In this document: positions 63,419-64,000 of the stretch, in pieces | Numbering within the stretch: position 1 is the stretch's first letter | How the letters are laid out: every line of letters begins with the position of its first letter | The notes under the pieces: model-generated | Database searches by the model: none | What the model was told of the DNA's origin: nothing | Seen by the model: only the letters and a program-made list of their open reading frames with translations | Source of the DNA: Chryseobacterium sp. JV274 | GTDB taxonomy: Bacteria; Bacteroidota; Bacteroidia; Flavobacteriales; Weeksellaceae | Reading direction: 5' to 3' | Assembly: GCF_903969135.1 (NCBI RefSeq) | Contig: NZ_LR824569.1 | Span: 186,001 to 250,000, forward strand | Length of the DNA stretch: 64,000 bases | Position numbers and translations under genes: made by a program

Positions 63419-64000
63419 TTAGCTGAGGTTATCCAGTTCAAGTTTTAATCGATCTGCTTCGATAAGCTGCTTTAATTCTTTCTCATCGGGGAGATATGTT
63501 CTGTATTTACTTGCGAACAATTTTTCATTTTCAGACATAACAGAATATTTTACCACTGTTTCATCTTTTTCCGTACATAGAATGATGCCAATAGTTGGAT
63601 TGTCATCATCACCTTTTTTAAGATCATTATACATCCTAACGTACATATCCATCTGCCCAATAGCTTCGTGCGTTAATTTATGTGTTTTTAAATCGACAAG
63701 TACGAAACACTTAAGATAGTAATTATAAAAGACAAGATCTATAAAGAAGTCGGAGGTATCGGTAACAATGTGCTGTTGCCTTGCAACAAATGCAAAACCT
63801 TTCCCTAACTCCATCAGGAATTGTTGAAGGTGAGAGATGAGTGCTGATTCTATTTGAGTTTCTGTTTGTGAGGTATCATTTGGTAATCCTAGAAATTCAA
63901 ATATGTATGGATCTTTTATGAAAGATGAAACTTCTTTCCCATCATTATTCTCTGGAAATTTTAATAATCTGCCCAAGTACTGGCTGTCAATATTTCGTTG
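63419..64000 (-). CDS. DUF1016/YhcG-type PD-(D/E)XK nuclease, C-terminal part (partial)
   Basis: The frame is open to the right edge, so the gene starts outside the window. The 193 visible residues begin QRNIDSQYLGRLLKFPENND, like the helix before the nuclease domain in DUF1016 proteins. The catalytic region is FFIDLVFYNYYLKCFVLVDL followed by KTHKLTHEAIGQMDMYV (D...DxK with Q/M helix). Such proteins are suspected nucleases in mobile elements. A TTG at 63976 should not be taken as the start because homology continues upstream of it. Confidence 0.85.
   Translation of the reverse strand, partial: QRNIDSQYLGRLLKFPENNDGKEVSSFIKDPYIFEFLGLPNDTSQTETQIESALISHLQQFLMELGKGFAFVARQQHIVTDTSDFFIDLVFYNYYLKCFVLVDLKTHKLTHEAIGQMDMYVRMYNDLKKGDDDNPTIGIILCTEKDETVVKYSVMSENEKLFASKYRTYLPDEKELKQLIEADRLKLELDNLS

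Noticed and set aside
63419..63976. Complete DUF1016-type gene starting at TTG 63976
   Set aside because: The frame and the homology continue through the right edge of the window, so it is listed as partial.

Overview
The window looks like a Bacteroidota chromosome, most likely a flavobacterium of the Chryseobacterium/Elizabethkingia kind. It is AT-rich, has a SusC/SusD pair, uses flavobacterial promoter motifs (TTG-N17-23-TAnnTTTG), and carries a CTnDOT-type conjugation module (traA to traQ, mobA/B/C, an RteC-family protein). I read almost all of it as the body of an integrative and conjugative element (ICE) loaded with cargo. No integrase, att site, rRNA or tRNA was seen, so the element ends appear to lie outside the window.

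Layout. (1) 1-151 is the tail of a type IA topoisomerase. (2) 447-5443 is mixed cargo: a secreted protein with a HEPN-CBS protein, a frameshifted Mrr-like nuclease with a partner, a decayed DnaE-type polymerase, and a small P-loop protein. (3) 5550-15767 holds a membrane/outer-membrane pair and then three genes that form the best candidate for an undescribed system: a 1606-residue GHKL-ATPase/SF1-helicase fusion, a 797-residue UvrD-like helicase, and an exonuclease VII large-subunit homologue with a C-terminal membrane anchor. (4) 15760-20479 has a LuxR-type HTH, a GIY-YIG protein, a secreted LRR protein, and an unrecognised large protein overlapping a membrane protein. (5) 20690-21958 is a DUF4099/DUF3945 ICE protein, usually a topoisomerase neighbour, so the preceding 20 kb looks like an insertion hot spot. 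(6) 22000-31144 is a second nuclease/defence cluster: small PD-(D/E)XK protein, DUF3800-wHTH, HARE-HTH nuclease, a BcgI-like restriction-methylase plus HsdS, a DGQHR-like/TIR-like fusion, and an XRE regulator.

(7) 31215-42874 is a nutrient or peptide uptake cargo. A promoter and long structured leader precede SusC, SusD and an S9 peptidase. On the opposite strand are a small Cys-containing exported peptide, a MauE/DoxX membrane protein, a tiny ORF and a lipoprotein. A TPR-AraC regulator follows. (8) 42921-48138 has the RteC-family regulator, the coupling protein, relaxase, relaxosome protein and a probable oriT. (9) 48651-62216 is the tra operon, split between traD-like and traE by a four-gene arsenic cassette with its own ArsR and two visible operators. 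(10) 62223-64000 has a run of four stem-loops, a RadC/JAB protein, a structured non-coding stretch, and a DUF1016-type nuclease that runs off the right edge.

Functionally, regions 8-9 move the element between cells. Regions 2-6 carry nuclease, helicase and ATPase genes of the kind that defend a host or element against other mobile DNA. Regions 7 and the ars cassette give metabolic or resistance benefits. All functions are read from motifs by eye, without database searches.
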